From contig CM075937.1 of assembly GCA_038030265.1 (NCBI GenBank), forward strand, positions 16,430,001 through 16,494,000: DNA of 64,000 nt, written 5' to 3'. The translations under genes were made by a program, and so were the position numbers. Source of the DNA: Corythucha ciliata. Lineage: Eukaryota; Arthropoda; Insecta; Hemiptera; Tingidae. The notes beneath the pieces were generated by a model. It was not told the origin of the DNA. It saw only the letters and a program-made list of their open reading frames with translations, and did no database searches. Of this stretch, positions 24,101 to 34,025 are shown piece by piece; position 1 is the first letter of the stretch, and the number at the start of each line of letters is the position of its first letter.

Positions 24101-26273
24101 TTCCGTTATGAACTTATTCTGCCAAATTTTCGATGGATAGTTTAGCGAAAATATAAAGAACGCTATTTAACGCCACTTTAAACCTCCGTTGAGAAGGCTT
24201 ATGATGATTTGTGCCGTTGGATGCGACCGTTCCACAATGAAAAAAAGTGTCCGCTTTCAGGATTTATCGTCAAAATTACCATAATAACAGCTGGAAGGAG
24301 AGATATTCCAGTTTTACTTAAAAAAGAGGAGTCTCTGCCAAAAAATATGAATGAATTAGACTACCTAAGCGCGTATGCGCTTTTGAGTGCATACGTACAC
24401 TCAAAAGCGGTATTTTTTAATAGGCAATTAGGCATCAGCTAAAGCTGTACGCCGAGCCACTTGTTTTTGAGTCCATACTAGACCCCATCTCAGACCTCCA
24501 CTGGTATTTCTACAGTAATTTATTTTTCCACATTTTTCTCCTGGAGAGTTATGTCTCCCCTTTTGGTGGCACACGTCAAGTTCTAAACGAAATTAAATTC
24601 TACAGAACTTTATTTTCGATGGAATTAAGATCAGAGACGATGGCCGCAAAATTTTGCCATAAAATGTGTTGCAAAAAAGTTTGTTTTCGAAAATCACTTG
24701 TTCCGAGTTCATATATCTTACTAACGGTTACAGACGGTAAAAACCCCTAGGAATAAAATATTGTATGAAATTGTGTGAGCTATACTTTTGTATACGCATA
24801 CATGCTGTAAAAAACCAACCCCTTCTGAGATAAAGCCATAAAACCAAAATAAGAGACCTTTGCCCCTCCCTCTCCACCCCTTGCGTCATCACTAGGGGCA
24901 AGGACTTTTAATATGTCATACCTCTAGGCACACCAAACAACGTACCGCAGTTAGTTTTTGTACGTTTTGACTTTCCGTCTAGACCCCTATTTTAGGCATT
25001 CGTTGACTGGACTATATTGATTCAAACAAGTAAATACTCGGTATCGAATGGGTATTGATTCAAATGGGTACTTTTACTCGTTATCGAATGGGTATTGATT
25101 CAAGCGAGTAAATACTCGGTATCGAATGGGTATTGATTCAGTATCGTACTAGTTTTAATCAATACCCATTCGATACCAATTAAAGTACTCATTTCAAACG
25201 GTACTTTTCCGATGCCGGGATTTCACGTGTTTAAATTAATTTAAAAAATGTAATAAAATAAAAAATACTCGGTATTGATTAAAAAGTATCGAATCGTACT
25301 CAGTATCGAATGAAAAGTATCGATTCCTGAAGTACTCATTTCCCAGTATCGAATCAAAGTATCGAAATAGTACTTGGTATCGAAAAAAAGTATCGATACC
25401 AAAACTACTGGGTATCGATTGAAAAGTATCGATACTTTACTCTATTTACTGGTATCGATTCAACTCTAGTCCTACCTCGATCCACTTAAGATACTATACA
25501 GGGTGTACAGAAACTCACTGCACAGCCGAAAACCAGTGATAGGACACCTGATTTGTGATCAAAATTACTATTTGCTATCATTAAATGCCAGCTGCTCGCC
25601 AGTGGATTGATCGAATACTAAAAGTAACTAGCTCTTCTGAAAGAGCACAAAATTTCCTTTAAAATGACGTAATATTCGTTCCCAACAATAGCCCATGACA
25701 GGAGTAGGAGCTGTAGATTTCGAAGCGAATCCAGTTTTTATTGTTTTCGCTACATTTTCCAACGCGATTTCCCCAATTTTCTTAAATGGAAAAGTACTTT
25801 TGTAATTACTGGGAAAACTGCTCCATCTTGTAAGCTTTCAAATGGTGTGCACCTTTTTATGGTTTCTACCTTTTCTTGCCGGCGTACATGCGATCTTTCT
25901 GTTTTTTAATCATTGTAACTTAGTCAAAACGATTCAATTTAGCGAAGATGGCGTGAAAATGAGATCTTCTAATTTAGGGAGTTGCCTTAAATTGAATGAA
26001 TGAGCTTCCAATGAACGTGGATCGAGCCCCCTCAGTGAGTGGGGAGGGGATAGGCCTACCACCATCTTAAATTTTCATCTAGTTTTGACGGATTCAGACG
26101 GTATGACCACGAAACTTCAAGCTTTTAACGAGTGAAATAGATAATGGATGGAACTGCACCCCTCCCGTGCGTGAGGGGTGCGTCTGACTTACGTGATTAG
26201 TAAATCACCTCCTGCCACCTTTTGGAAAATCAAATTATTGTTTGAAATCAATAAATCTAATGAATAGAACATA
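15106..26273 (+). repeat. Copy B of the large direct repeat
   Basis: This block is collinear with 1-11268 and slightly shorter (11168 bp). It keeps the empty target site of the hairpin MITE found in copy A (near 17521) and has extra short repeat units near 17985-18030. Unlike copy A it continues without a gap past 26273 into the complete giant inverted repeat. The sub-features (minisatellites, hAT-like MITE, GTATCGA array) lie at matching positions. They are listed separately below only for copy A, except where a position in copy B is informative. Confidence 0.97.
22356..23090. mobile_element. hAT-like MITE, copy B version (735 bp)
   Basis: This is the same insertion as 7360-8085, with the same CTTTTAGG duplication at 22348-22355 and 23091-23098. 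It therefore entered before the large block was duplicated or the haplotypes split. It is 9 bp longer, because a short AATAATTCG unit is doubled near 22550. Confidence 0.93.
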
Positions 26274-27945
26274 CCGTACAATTTAGGGGCCAATTAATTT
26301 CATCATAATATTATTCGTCGCCACCATCTTTGAACCCAAAAAATGTACAGCAATTTAGGATGCGCTGATTCGCTCCACGTTTATGGGGTACGCTAGTGTT
26401 AATGCTTGGGATGTGAGATGGGAGTATGCATGCCACTATCACAACCGGAGTTTCCGGAATTCCGGAATCAACTCGGAATTCACACTTGTAGTTGCTAACG
26501 TTGGTAGCATATTAATTATTCACAGAACATACATGTGAGTTCCAACAGTTAGCCCAAACGCGTAAAAGACTCTTCGGCCGTCCCTAAAATGTCATAGCTC
26601 GTCAACATTTGGCTTCTGAGTGATTTCAGGTGTACCGTCCGCAGGAGCGGAATCTCACGTCAAAATCGAGTAGAAGTAAATCTATCGCCGGTCTTAATGG
26701 TACACGTATACATGTCATTTGGCCGAAGAAGAGAATGCTGGAACGCTGAATGCATCTTTTCAAGTCTGGCTCCAGTTGTCGTGTGCTGGTCGTTGTGTCT
26801 TCTTATACGGCACACAAAATGTCTTCCTGGTGATTCATGTTTACTGCAGGACGTCCGGCTGCAGATCAATTTATAGGCAACGATCCAAGTTTACGAAGGC
26901 GAAGGCGAGTGGCCTGGAACGTATGATTGTTTTGGAAACTCCGGTTGTGATAGTGGCATGCATACTCCCATCTCACATCCCAAGCATTAACACTAGCGTA
27001 CCCCATAAACGTGGAGCGAATCAGCGTATCCTAAATTGCTGTACATTTTTTGGGTTCAAAGATGGTGGCGACGAATAATATTATGATGAAATTAATTGGC
27101 CCCTAAATTGTACGGTATGTTCTATTCATTAGATTTATTGATTTCAAACAATAATTTGATTTTCCAAAAGGTGGCAGGAGGTGATTTACTAATCACGTAA
27201 GTCAGACGCACCCTTCACGCACGGGAGGGGTGCAGTTCCATCCATTATCTATTTCACTCGTTAAAAGCTTGAAGTTTCGTGGTCATACCGTCTGAATCCG
27301 TCAAAACTAGATGAAAATTTAAGATGGTGGTAGGCCTATCCCCTCCCCACTCACTGAGGGGGCTCGATCCACGTTCATTGGAAGCTCATTCATTCAATTT
27401 AAGGCAACTCCCTAAATTAGAAGATCTCATTTTCACGCCATCTTCGCTAAATTGAATCGTTTTAACTAAGTTACAATGATTAAAAAACAGAAAGATCGCA
27501 TGTACGCCGGCAAGAAAAGGTAGAAACCATAAAAAGGTGCACACCATTTGAAAGCTTACAAGATGGAGCAGTTTTCCCAGTAATTACAAAAGTACTTTTC
27601 CATTTAAGAAAATTGGGGAAATCGCGTTGGAAAATGTAGCGAAAACAATAAAAACTGGATTCACTTCGAAATCCACGTTCCAGTTTGGAACGAATATTAC
27701 GTCATTTTAAAAGAAATTTTGTGCTCTTTCAGAAGAGCTAGTTACTTTTAGTATTCGATCAATCCACTGGCGAGCAGCTGGCATTTAATGACAAAAAACC
27801 GGAGGCCGCAAAAAAATCACAAAATGTCAAATATTTCGGAACCCACAAGGAATTTTGGAAAAGGGCAAATAGTAATTTTGATCACAAATCAGGTGTCCTA
27901 TCACTGGTTTTCGGCTGTGCAGTGAGTTTCTGTACACCCTGTATA
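25495..27945. mobile_element. Giant inverted repeat (2.45 kb) with ~1-kb arms
   Basis: The left arm (25495-26455) and right arm (26934-27945) are near-perfect reverse complements. Both outer ends read TACAGGGTGTACAGAAACTC inward, bordered by TA. The right arm carries a 73-bp block at 27792-27864 that replaces 2 bp of the left arm, and one ~25-bp segment near 25682-25715 differs between arms. Otherwise I see only isolated mismatches. The ends resemble transposon termini, so this may be a foldback-type element. A collapsed or chimeric assembly at a palindrome is the alternative. No transposase is recognisable. Confidence 0.9.
26456..26933. other. Spacer of the giant inverted repeat, function unknown
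   Basis: This is 478 bp of non-repeated sequence with higher GC than its surroundings. It is open in both directions for short stretches: a 119-codon plus-strand frame that runs on into the right arm, and a 69-codon minus-strand frame at 26660-26869 rich in Arg, His and Cys. Neither has a motif I recognise. The short palindrome GGAATTCCGGAAT sits next to the left arm. Confidence 0.5.
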
Positions 27946-28117
27946 TACGATTTCGTTTTACTAAAAAACAGTAATTGCGTTCTAAAATCCTATATTTCTC
28001 CGTTTATATTGCACCTGCATATAGTTGATGACAGTTTCAAAAACTAAGGAAAATTTCAGTTTGAATAAGGCCATTTCTTTGCCTGAAATCATCATCAACT
28101 CCTAAGAATCTGGCCTT

Positions 28118-28645
28118 TTGTCATGGATTGACGAAAACTCCGTTATTTGTACGTTTTTCAAAACATTGCACCGACAGAACTTACGTAAGGTGAAATCACG
28201 TCAACGCTTCTCAGACACCTCAACCCCCAAGAAAAATGTGCTTCTTGAACGTCATGGATTTTTCAATTGCTATCAATCGGACAACCAAACAATTTCACGA
28301 TATACAGTCAGTCTAAAAAAATTCATTACTTCATGCGACTTTACTTGTGAGTGCACGAAGTCCGTTGCTGACATTTTGCTCTTGTCACAATTCGTTAGAG
28401 GTCTCAAAGATCCCTCCATACGTGAATATCTCCTCGTAAACTCATCAACTTCCTTTGAAGATATGCTAACCAAAGCCTTGGTCCTTGAGTCATCGAAACA
28501 CGACAGTAATGACATGTCGGCGTCACAAACGTCGAACGAAACTATCAATACGATTACTCGTCTTTCTAACACCAGATCTTCAGTTCCCAAACAAGGAACA
28601 AGTTCAAAGACAGTGACCACCCGTAACCGAATTGATCTATACAGC
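28118..28645 (+). pseudogene. gag: Ty3/gypsy retrotransposon gag fragment, unit 1
   Basis: The translated region resembles the capsid part of Ty3/gypsy Gag proteins. A TPKKNVLLERHGFF segment is followed by a Gln-rich turn, YTVSLKKFITSCDF, and then LLSQFVRGLKDPSIREYLL, the pattern seen in the gag domain of many invertebrate gypsy elements. There is no ATG at the start of the open stretch (the frame opens at a TTG). The Cys-His knuckle, protease, reverse transcriptase and RNase H are all missing. After about 28640 the sequence jumps through a short filler into integrase. Gag would form the virus-like particle of the element; this copy cannot do so alone. The family call is moderately firm; no LTR is visible upstream. 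Confidence 0.8.
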
Positions 28646-28709
28646 AATACGGACTTCAAGACACCTGTATTTCACTTTCGAATTCTTGCGTGGAATTTTC
28701 AGTTTCCAC

Positions 28710-29323
28710 GGGTTTCCCAACATACTTGTTTCTGATAACGCATCCATATTCACGAGCGATTTATTTAAAAGTTCTGTTCGGCACACCGAATTCCACATAA
28801 ATTGATTGCCCCCGGTCATCCTGCCACCAACGGACTTGAAGAGCGTCAAATTCAAAAAATCAAAAGAAAACTCGCCGCCACGGCTATTTCAGCTTTATCT
28901 TTTCTATCACGCCTCAGAGAGATATTGCTGAAACTTCGGGCGACACTGCTAGCAAACGGTCGAAGTCCTGGAGAAATGTATCTTGGAAGGAAATTGCGTT
29001 TGACAATGGACGCGATATTTCGTCCTGACATTAAACCGCTGTCTGTCTGGAATAGAGTTCAAGTTAGATACTATTTAAGAAACTAATAAACGTGGAAATT
29101 TGGAGTGGTCTCACAAAAATTAGGACAGCTCCACTACAACGTTCAACTCGACGACGGTCGTGTCGTTAAGAGACATGTCGATCAGATGGGAGCTTCCTTG
29201 GTTCCGAAACAAGAAATAACCGTTCAAGCCGAAACAAGAAATGACAATCACATTCCCCTATGTGAACAACATCAACCGGAAAAGTCTACCTGGTTCCCTA
29301 GCAAAATTGAACAGGGACCATCG
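28710..29323 (+). pseudogene. Ty3/gypsy integrase C-terminal half, unit 1, broken
   Basis: The frame starting at GFPNILVSDNASIFTSDLF matches the integrase core around its second catalytic Asp (in SDN). After a stop and frame change at about 28803 it continues IAPGHPATNGLEERQIQK, the conserved segment with the catalytic Glu. The first catalytic Asp region and the zinc-binding N-terminus are absent. Further on, stops near 29084 precede LGQLHYNVQLDDGRVVKRHV, the C-terminal small-barrel motif of gypsy integrases. Unit 1 is cut at 29323 by the tandem duplication. Inactive. Confidence 0.82.
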
Positions 29324-29635
29324 AGGCCGCAAAAATCACAAAATGTGAAATATTTCGGAACCCACAAGGAATTTTGGAAAAGGGCAAATAGTAATTTTGA
29401 TCACAAATCAGGTGTCCTATCACTGGTTTTCGGCTGTGCAGTGAGTTTCTGTACACCCTGTATATACGATTTCGTTTTACTAAAAAACAGTAATTGCGTT
29501 CTAAAATCCTATATTTCTCCGTTTATATTGCACCTGCATATAGTTGATGACAGTTTCAAAAACTAAGGAAAATTTCAGTTTGAATAAGGCCATTTCTTTG
29601 CCTGAAATCATCATCAACTCCTAAGAATCTGCCTT

Positions 29636-30165
29636 TTGTCATGGATTGACGAAAACTCCGTTATTTGTACGTTTTTCAAAACATTGCACCGACAGAACTT
29701 ACGTAAGGTGAAATCACGTCAACGCTTCTCAGACACCTCAACCCCCAAGAAAAATGTGCTTCTTGAACGTCATGGATTTTTCAATTGCTATCAATCGGAC
29801 AACCAAACAATTTCACGATATACAGTCAGTCTAAAAAAATTCATTACTTCATGCGACTTTACTTGTGAGTGCACGAAGTCCGTTGCTGACATTTTGCTCT
29901 TGTCACAATTCGTTAGAGGTCTCAAAGATCCCTCCATACGTGAATATCTCCTCGTAAACTCATCAACTTCCTTTGAAGATATGCTAACCAAAGCCTTGGT
30001 CCTTGAGTCATCGAAACACGACAGTAATGACATGTCGGCGTCACAAACGTCGAACGAAACTATCAATACGATTACTCGTCTTTCTAACACCAGATCTTCA
30101 GTTCCCAAACAAGGAACAAGTTCAAAGACAGTGACCACCCGTAACCGAATTGATCTATACACTTT
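29636..30165 (+). pseudogene. gag: Ty3/gypsy gag fragment, unit 2
   Basis: Nearly identical to 28118-28645, with the same missing ATG and the same 3' truncation. The only clear difference is the join to integrase. Here a CACTTTCGAATTCTT segment is repeated at the junction (30161-30195), whereas unit 1 has a different ~25-bp filler starting GCAATACGGACTTC. Confidence 0.8.
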
Positions 30166-30218
30166 CGAATTCTTCGTATTTCACTTTCGAATTCTTGCGT
30201 GGAATTTTCAGTTTCCAC

Positions 30219-31054
30219 GGGTTTCCCAACATACTTGTTTCTGATAACGCATCCATATTCACGAGCGATTTATTTAAAAGTTCTGTTCGACACACCGAAT
30301 TCCACATAAATTGATTGCCCCCGGTCATCCTGCCACCAACGGACTTGAAGAGCGTCAAATTCAAAAAATCAAAAGAAAACTCGCCGCCACGGCTATTTCA
30401 GCTTTATCTTTTCTATCACGTCTCAGAGAGATATTGCTGAAACTTCGGGCGACACTGCTAGCAAACGGTCAAAGTCCTGGAGAAATGTATCTTGGAAGGA
30501 AATTGCGTTTGACAATGGACGCGATATTTCGTCCTGACATTAAACCGCTGTCTGTCTGGAATAGAGTTCAAGTTAGAAACTATTTAAGAAACTAATAAAC
30601 GTGGAAATTTGGAGTGGTCTCACAAAAATTAGGACAGCTCCACTACAACGTTCAACTCGACGACGGTCGTGTCGTTAAGAGACATGTCGATCAGATGGGA
30701 GCTTCCTTGGTTCCGAAACAAGAAATAACCGTTCAAGCCGAAACAAGAAATGACAATCACATTCCCCTATGTGAACAACATCAACCGGAAAAGTCTGCCT
30801 GGTTCCCTAGCAAAATTGAACAGGGACCATCGTCTCGGTCAACAGAATCTGCGGAGGATCGACAAGCTCACGAATTCGACTCCAGTCAATTATCGCCTAA
30901 GACAAACACTCAAGAAGAGACTGATATTTCTCAAGAATCAAATGATCCCACCAATACCGCACAAGAAGAAAATTCTCTCCTCAGATCACAACGAGTGAGA
31001 AAGCCACCTGGCTATCTCAAGGATTGCGTGTGTAATTGTATCAAATTCATTTAG
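30219..31054 (+). pseudogene. Ty3/gypsy integrase C-terminal half with natural C-terminus, unit 2
   Basis: It has the same start and internal frame break as unit 1, but this copy runs on past GGGACCATC into an acidic, Ser/Gln/Glu-rich tail. It ends RSQRVRKPPGYLKDCVC and then stops at 31054. A tail with Arg-Val-Arg-Lys-Pro-Pro close to the stop is typical of the end of gypsy Pol. It shows where the original element's pol ended. Immediately downstream come the polypurine tract and LTR. Confidence 0.82.
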
Positions 31055-31147
31055 CGCGGGAGATTGTTGTAAAGAAACATTCAATTATTATTTTTATTCC
31101 CTGATGATTATTATTCTTAAGAAGTAGAAAGAACGATAAAACTCTAA
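31054..31147 (+). mobile_element. Polypurine tract and start of 3' LTR, truncated by a MITE
   Basis: GCGCGGGAGA (31054-31063), a plausible plus-strand primer site, abuts TTGTTGTAAAGAAACATTC, where TGTTGTAAAG from 31065 would be the LTR start. The LTR runs about 80 bp before the MITE at 31148. No matching 5' LTR is visible upstream of the gag fragment, so the boundaries are inferred from position only. Confidence 0.6.
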
Positions 31148-31407
31148 AGCGCCCCATACACTATGCGATTGCCTGCAGGCCGTCGCCTCAAGAGGCGATC
31201 GTCCGGCCAAAATCGACGGGCAACATGCACTGTCAGTCAACGATCTCACGTCCGATCCTAGCCGATCCTACGGCCACACACCTTCAGTTGTCACGGACTG
31301 CAGGTGGACTGCAGTCCATGGCCTTCAGATTAACTGAAAATGTGTGGGTAACCCCGATCGACGGCCTCACGATTGCCTCAAGTTAAACTGACAGTGTATG
31401 GGGCGCT
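31148..31407. mobile_element. 260-bp MITE with TAA target duplication
   Basis: The inverted ends AGCGCCCCATACACT (31148-31162) and AGTGTATGGGGCGCT (31393-31407) are perfect, and TAA flanks both sides (31145-31147 and 31408-31410). TAA/TTA three-base duplications are characteristic of PIF/Harbinger transposons. The interior is GC-richer than its surroundings, has further imperfect self-complementarity and no coding sequence. Confidence 0.9.
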
Positions 31408-31480
31408 TAAGGGCCAATTTCACCACCGGGAGTTAGGTTGGAGTTACCTAATTCCAACATTGTTTACATAAATTGTGACG

Positions 31481-32998
31481 CCTTTTAGTGCATTTCATTT
31501 ATGGTGGCAAACATGGGTCATGGCATGTTTTTTAGTGCATTTCATTCTGAAAAATGCACTATTGGTCTCGTCGTGATGGTGGCAAACATGGGTCATGTCA
31601 TGTTTTTTTCACGTTTCAGAACCTCTAGAACACGAATTCAGTGGTCTCCGGAATTCATATATATATATCTATATATTTCCTTTATATATATATATTATTA
31701 TGGCCGTTTCCTTGTTAGCACGATAACTCTCGTAGAAATTAATTTAGCGGAACGCGCTTTGGCACAAAAATCAGTAGTCATAAGACACCGGTCGGTATTG
31801 CATTTGGGCCAAATCGGTCAAGGTGGAGGGGGGGAAAATCGGGCTTGAAATCGTCAAAAAATCACTAAAAATCACCAGTTGATTCTAGAAGCATCATATT
31901 CGGTACGTATACTCCATGTTAGACTAGCCTTTGATTCCCATTTTAATTTTTTGAAAAAGTCAAGGGCGAGGGGGTAGTGCCCCCGGGGTGGAAGTAAGTG
32001 TGTGGTCTTGTTAGCACGATAACTCTCGTAGAAATTAATTTAGCAGAACGCGCTTTATGTAAAAAATCAGTAGTCATAAGATCCCGGTCGGTATTGCATT
32101 TGGGCCAAATCGGTCAAGGTGGAGGGGGGGAAAATAGGGGTTGAAATGGTAAAAAAATCACTAAAAATCACCAGTTTATTCTAGAAGCATCATATTCGGT
32201 ACGTATACTCCATGTTAGACTAGCCTTTGATTCCCATTTTAATTTTTTGAAAAAGTCAAGGGGGAGGGGGTGGTGCCCCCGTGGTGGAAGTAAGTGTGTG
32301 GTCTTGTTAGCACGATAACTCTCGTAGAAATTAATTTAGCGGAACGCGCTTTATGTAAAAAATCAGTAGTCATAAGATCCCGGTCGGTATTGCATTTGGG
32401 CCAAATCGGTCAAGGTGGAGGGGGGGAAAATAGGGGTTGAAATGGTAAAAAAATCACTAAAAATCACCAGTTTATTCTAGAAGCATCATATTCGGTACGT
32501 ATACTCCATGTTAGACTAGCCTTTGATTCCCATTTTAGTTTTTTGAAAAAGTCAAGGGGGAGGGGGTGGTGCCCCCGTGGTGGAAGTAAGTGTGTGGTCT
32601 TGTTAGCACGATAACTCTCGTAGAAATTAGGATTAGCGGAACGCGCTTTGGCAAAAAAATCAGTAGTCATAAGACCCCGGTCGGTATTGCATTTGGGCCA
32701 AATCGGTCAAGGTGGTGGGGGGGAAAATAGGGCTTGAAATGGTAAAAAAATCACTAAAAATCACCAGTTGATTCTAGAAGCATCATATTCGGTATGATGA
32801 TTCCATTTTGAAATAGCCTTTGATTCCCATTAAGTTCAGCTTAAACAAACCCGGCAGCAAACAGTACGAGGGAGGGTCAAACATAAACGAAACAAATCAT
32901 GGTCTCAACATTACTACTTCTGGGACGGCTTAGGGTATCCGTATACAAAATGAAATGCACTCTTTCCGACCGCCAGCTGCCGGAGCGAAATTTTTTCA
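31481..32998. mobile_element. Modular element, copy 1: head, 296-bp repeats, partial tail
   Basis: The head begins TTTTAGTGCATTTCATT, is partly doubled (31487 and 31534), and contains GGTCTCGTCGTGATGGTGG and CACGTTTCAGAACCTCTAG, then a TATA-rich stretch at 31658-31700. Repeats starting CTTGTTAGCACGATAACTC follow at 31711, 32007, 32303 and 32599. A shortened tail ends GAAATGCACTCTTTCCGACC and CGCCAGCTGCCGGAGCG near 32998. There is no recognisable protein. Short open frames (68-115 codons) in the repeats have no motif. Confidence 0.85.
31711..32800 (+). repeat. 296-bp tandem repeat, four copies
   Basis: The spacing is exactly 296 bp between the first four starts (31711, 32007, 32303, 32599); the fourth copy breaks off around 32800. 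Each unit carries TTAGCGGAACGCGCTTT, CCCGGTCGGTATTGCATTTG, a run of G of variable length, and TCTAGAAGCATCATATTCGG. The copies are about as similar to each other as to those at 33066-33630 and 43188-43760. Confidence 0.92.
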
Positions 32999-34025
32999 TG
33001 TTTCAGGACCTCTAGAACACAAATTCAGTGGTATTTGTATGTATATATATTATCATAGCCGTTTTCTTGTTAGCACGATAACTCTCGAAGAAATCAATTT
33101 AGCGGAACGCGCTTTGGCACAAAAATCAGTAGTCGTAAGACCCCGGTCGGTATTGCATTTGGGCCAAATCGGTCAATGTGGAGGGGGGGATAGGGGTTGA
33201 AATGGTCAAAAAATCACTATAAATCACCAGTTGATTCTAGAAGCATCATATTCGGTACGTATACTTCTCGTTAGAGTAGACTTTGATTCCCATTTTAATT
33301 TTTTGAAAAAGTCGATAGGGAGGGGGTGGTGCCCCCGGGGTGGAAGCAAGTGTGTGGTCTTGTTAGCACGATAACTCTCGTAAAAGTTAATTTAGCGAAA
33401 CGCGCTTTGGCACAAAAATCAGTAGTCATAAGACCCCGGTCGGTATTGCATTTGGGCCAAATCGGTCAATGTTGAGGGGGGGATAGGGGTTGAAATGGTC
33501 AAAAAATTCACCAGTTGATCCTAGATGCATCATATTCAGTACGAATACTCCATGTTAGAGTAGCCTTTGATTCCCATTTTAATTTTTCGAAAAATTCAAG
33601 GTGGTGGGGGCGGTCCTCCCGGTGTGGAAGTGTAAAAATAGCGTTGAACTTCGTGCTAAGATGAGCTAGTTCATCTTAGCGCTCTAAAATTCGACTCAAT
33701 AATTTAATGTTACAAAAGCCCTGGGTTCCATTGAGGTTTATCGAAAACTTTGTGGGGGGGGGGATGAAATTTCAAAAAAATCTCTTAAATTCACACGTTT
33801 AGGTATTATAAAATACGGCACAAAAATTTAATATAACAAAGCCCTTGGAAAACTACCGAAACTTTTCGACATTTTTGAAGAGAGGGTAGTGAAATTAGAG
33901 GAAGAAGTTCGGCTTAATGAAACAAATTATGGCATGAAAATTATTACTTCTGGGACGGCTTAAGGTATCCGTATACGGAATGAAATGCACTCTTTCCGAC
34001 CGCCAGCTGCCGGAGCGAAATTTTT
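32986..34025. mobile_element. Modular element, copy 2, directly adjoining copy 1
   Basis: It starts within the head (TTTCATGTTTCAGGACC) right after the tail of copy 1. It has two repeats (33066 and 33359, 293 bp apart) and a full tail from about 33630. The tail contains a small hairpin (GCTAAGATGAGCTAGTTCATCTTAGC, 33656-33681, split here for length as GCTAAGATGA and TCATCTTAGC arms) and ends in the same CGCCAGCTGCCGGAGCG motif at about 34017. Non-coding. Confidence 0.82.

Larger units (their letters stand above)
27802..30832 (+). repeat. Tandem duplication (~1.52-kb unit) containing a retrotransposon fragment
   Basis: Unit 1 (27802-29323) and unit 2 (29324-30832) both start GAGGCCGCAAAA and share the last ~140 bp of the giant palindrome's right arm, a leader, a gag fragment and an integrase fragment. 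Unit 1 ends abruptly after GGGACCATC and jumps back to the start of unit 2; unit 2 reads on into the natural 3' part of the retrotransposon. The duplication is therefore younger than the retrotransposon's internal deletion and than the palindrome's right-arm insertion. Confidence 0.93.

Noticed and set aside
26719..27078. 119-codon frame in the palindrome spacer and right arm
   Set aside because: No motif is recognised. The right-arm part would also be encoded in reverse in the left arm, so the frame is probably fortuitous.
25495..27945. Simple chimeric read as the sole cause of the palindrome
   Set aside because: The right arm has its own 73-bp block and several differences, and is followed by distinct sequence. 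An artefact is still possible but not a plain mirrored read.
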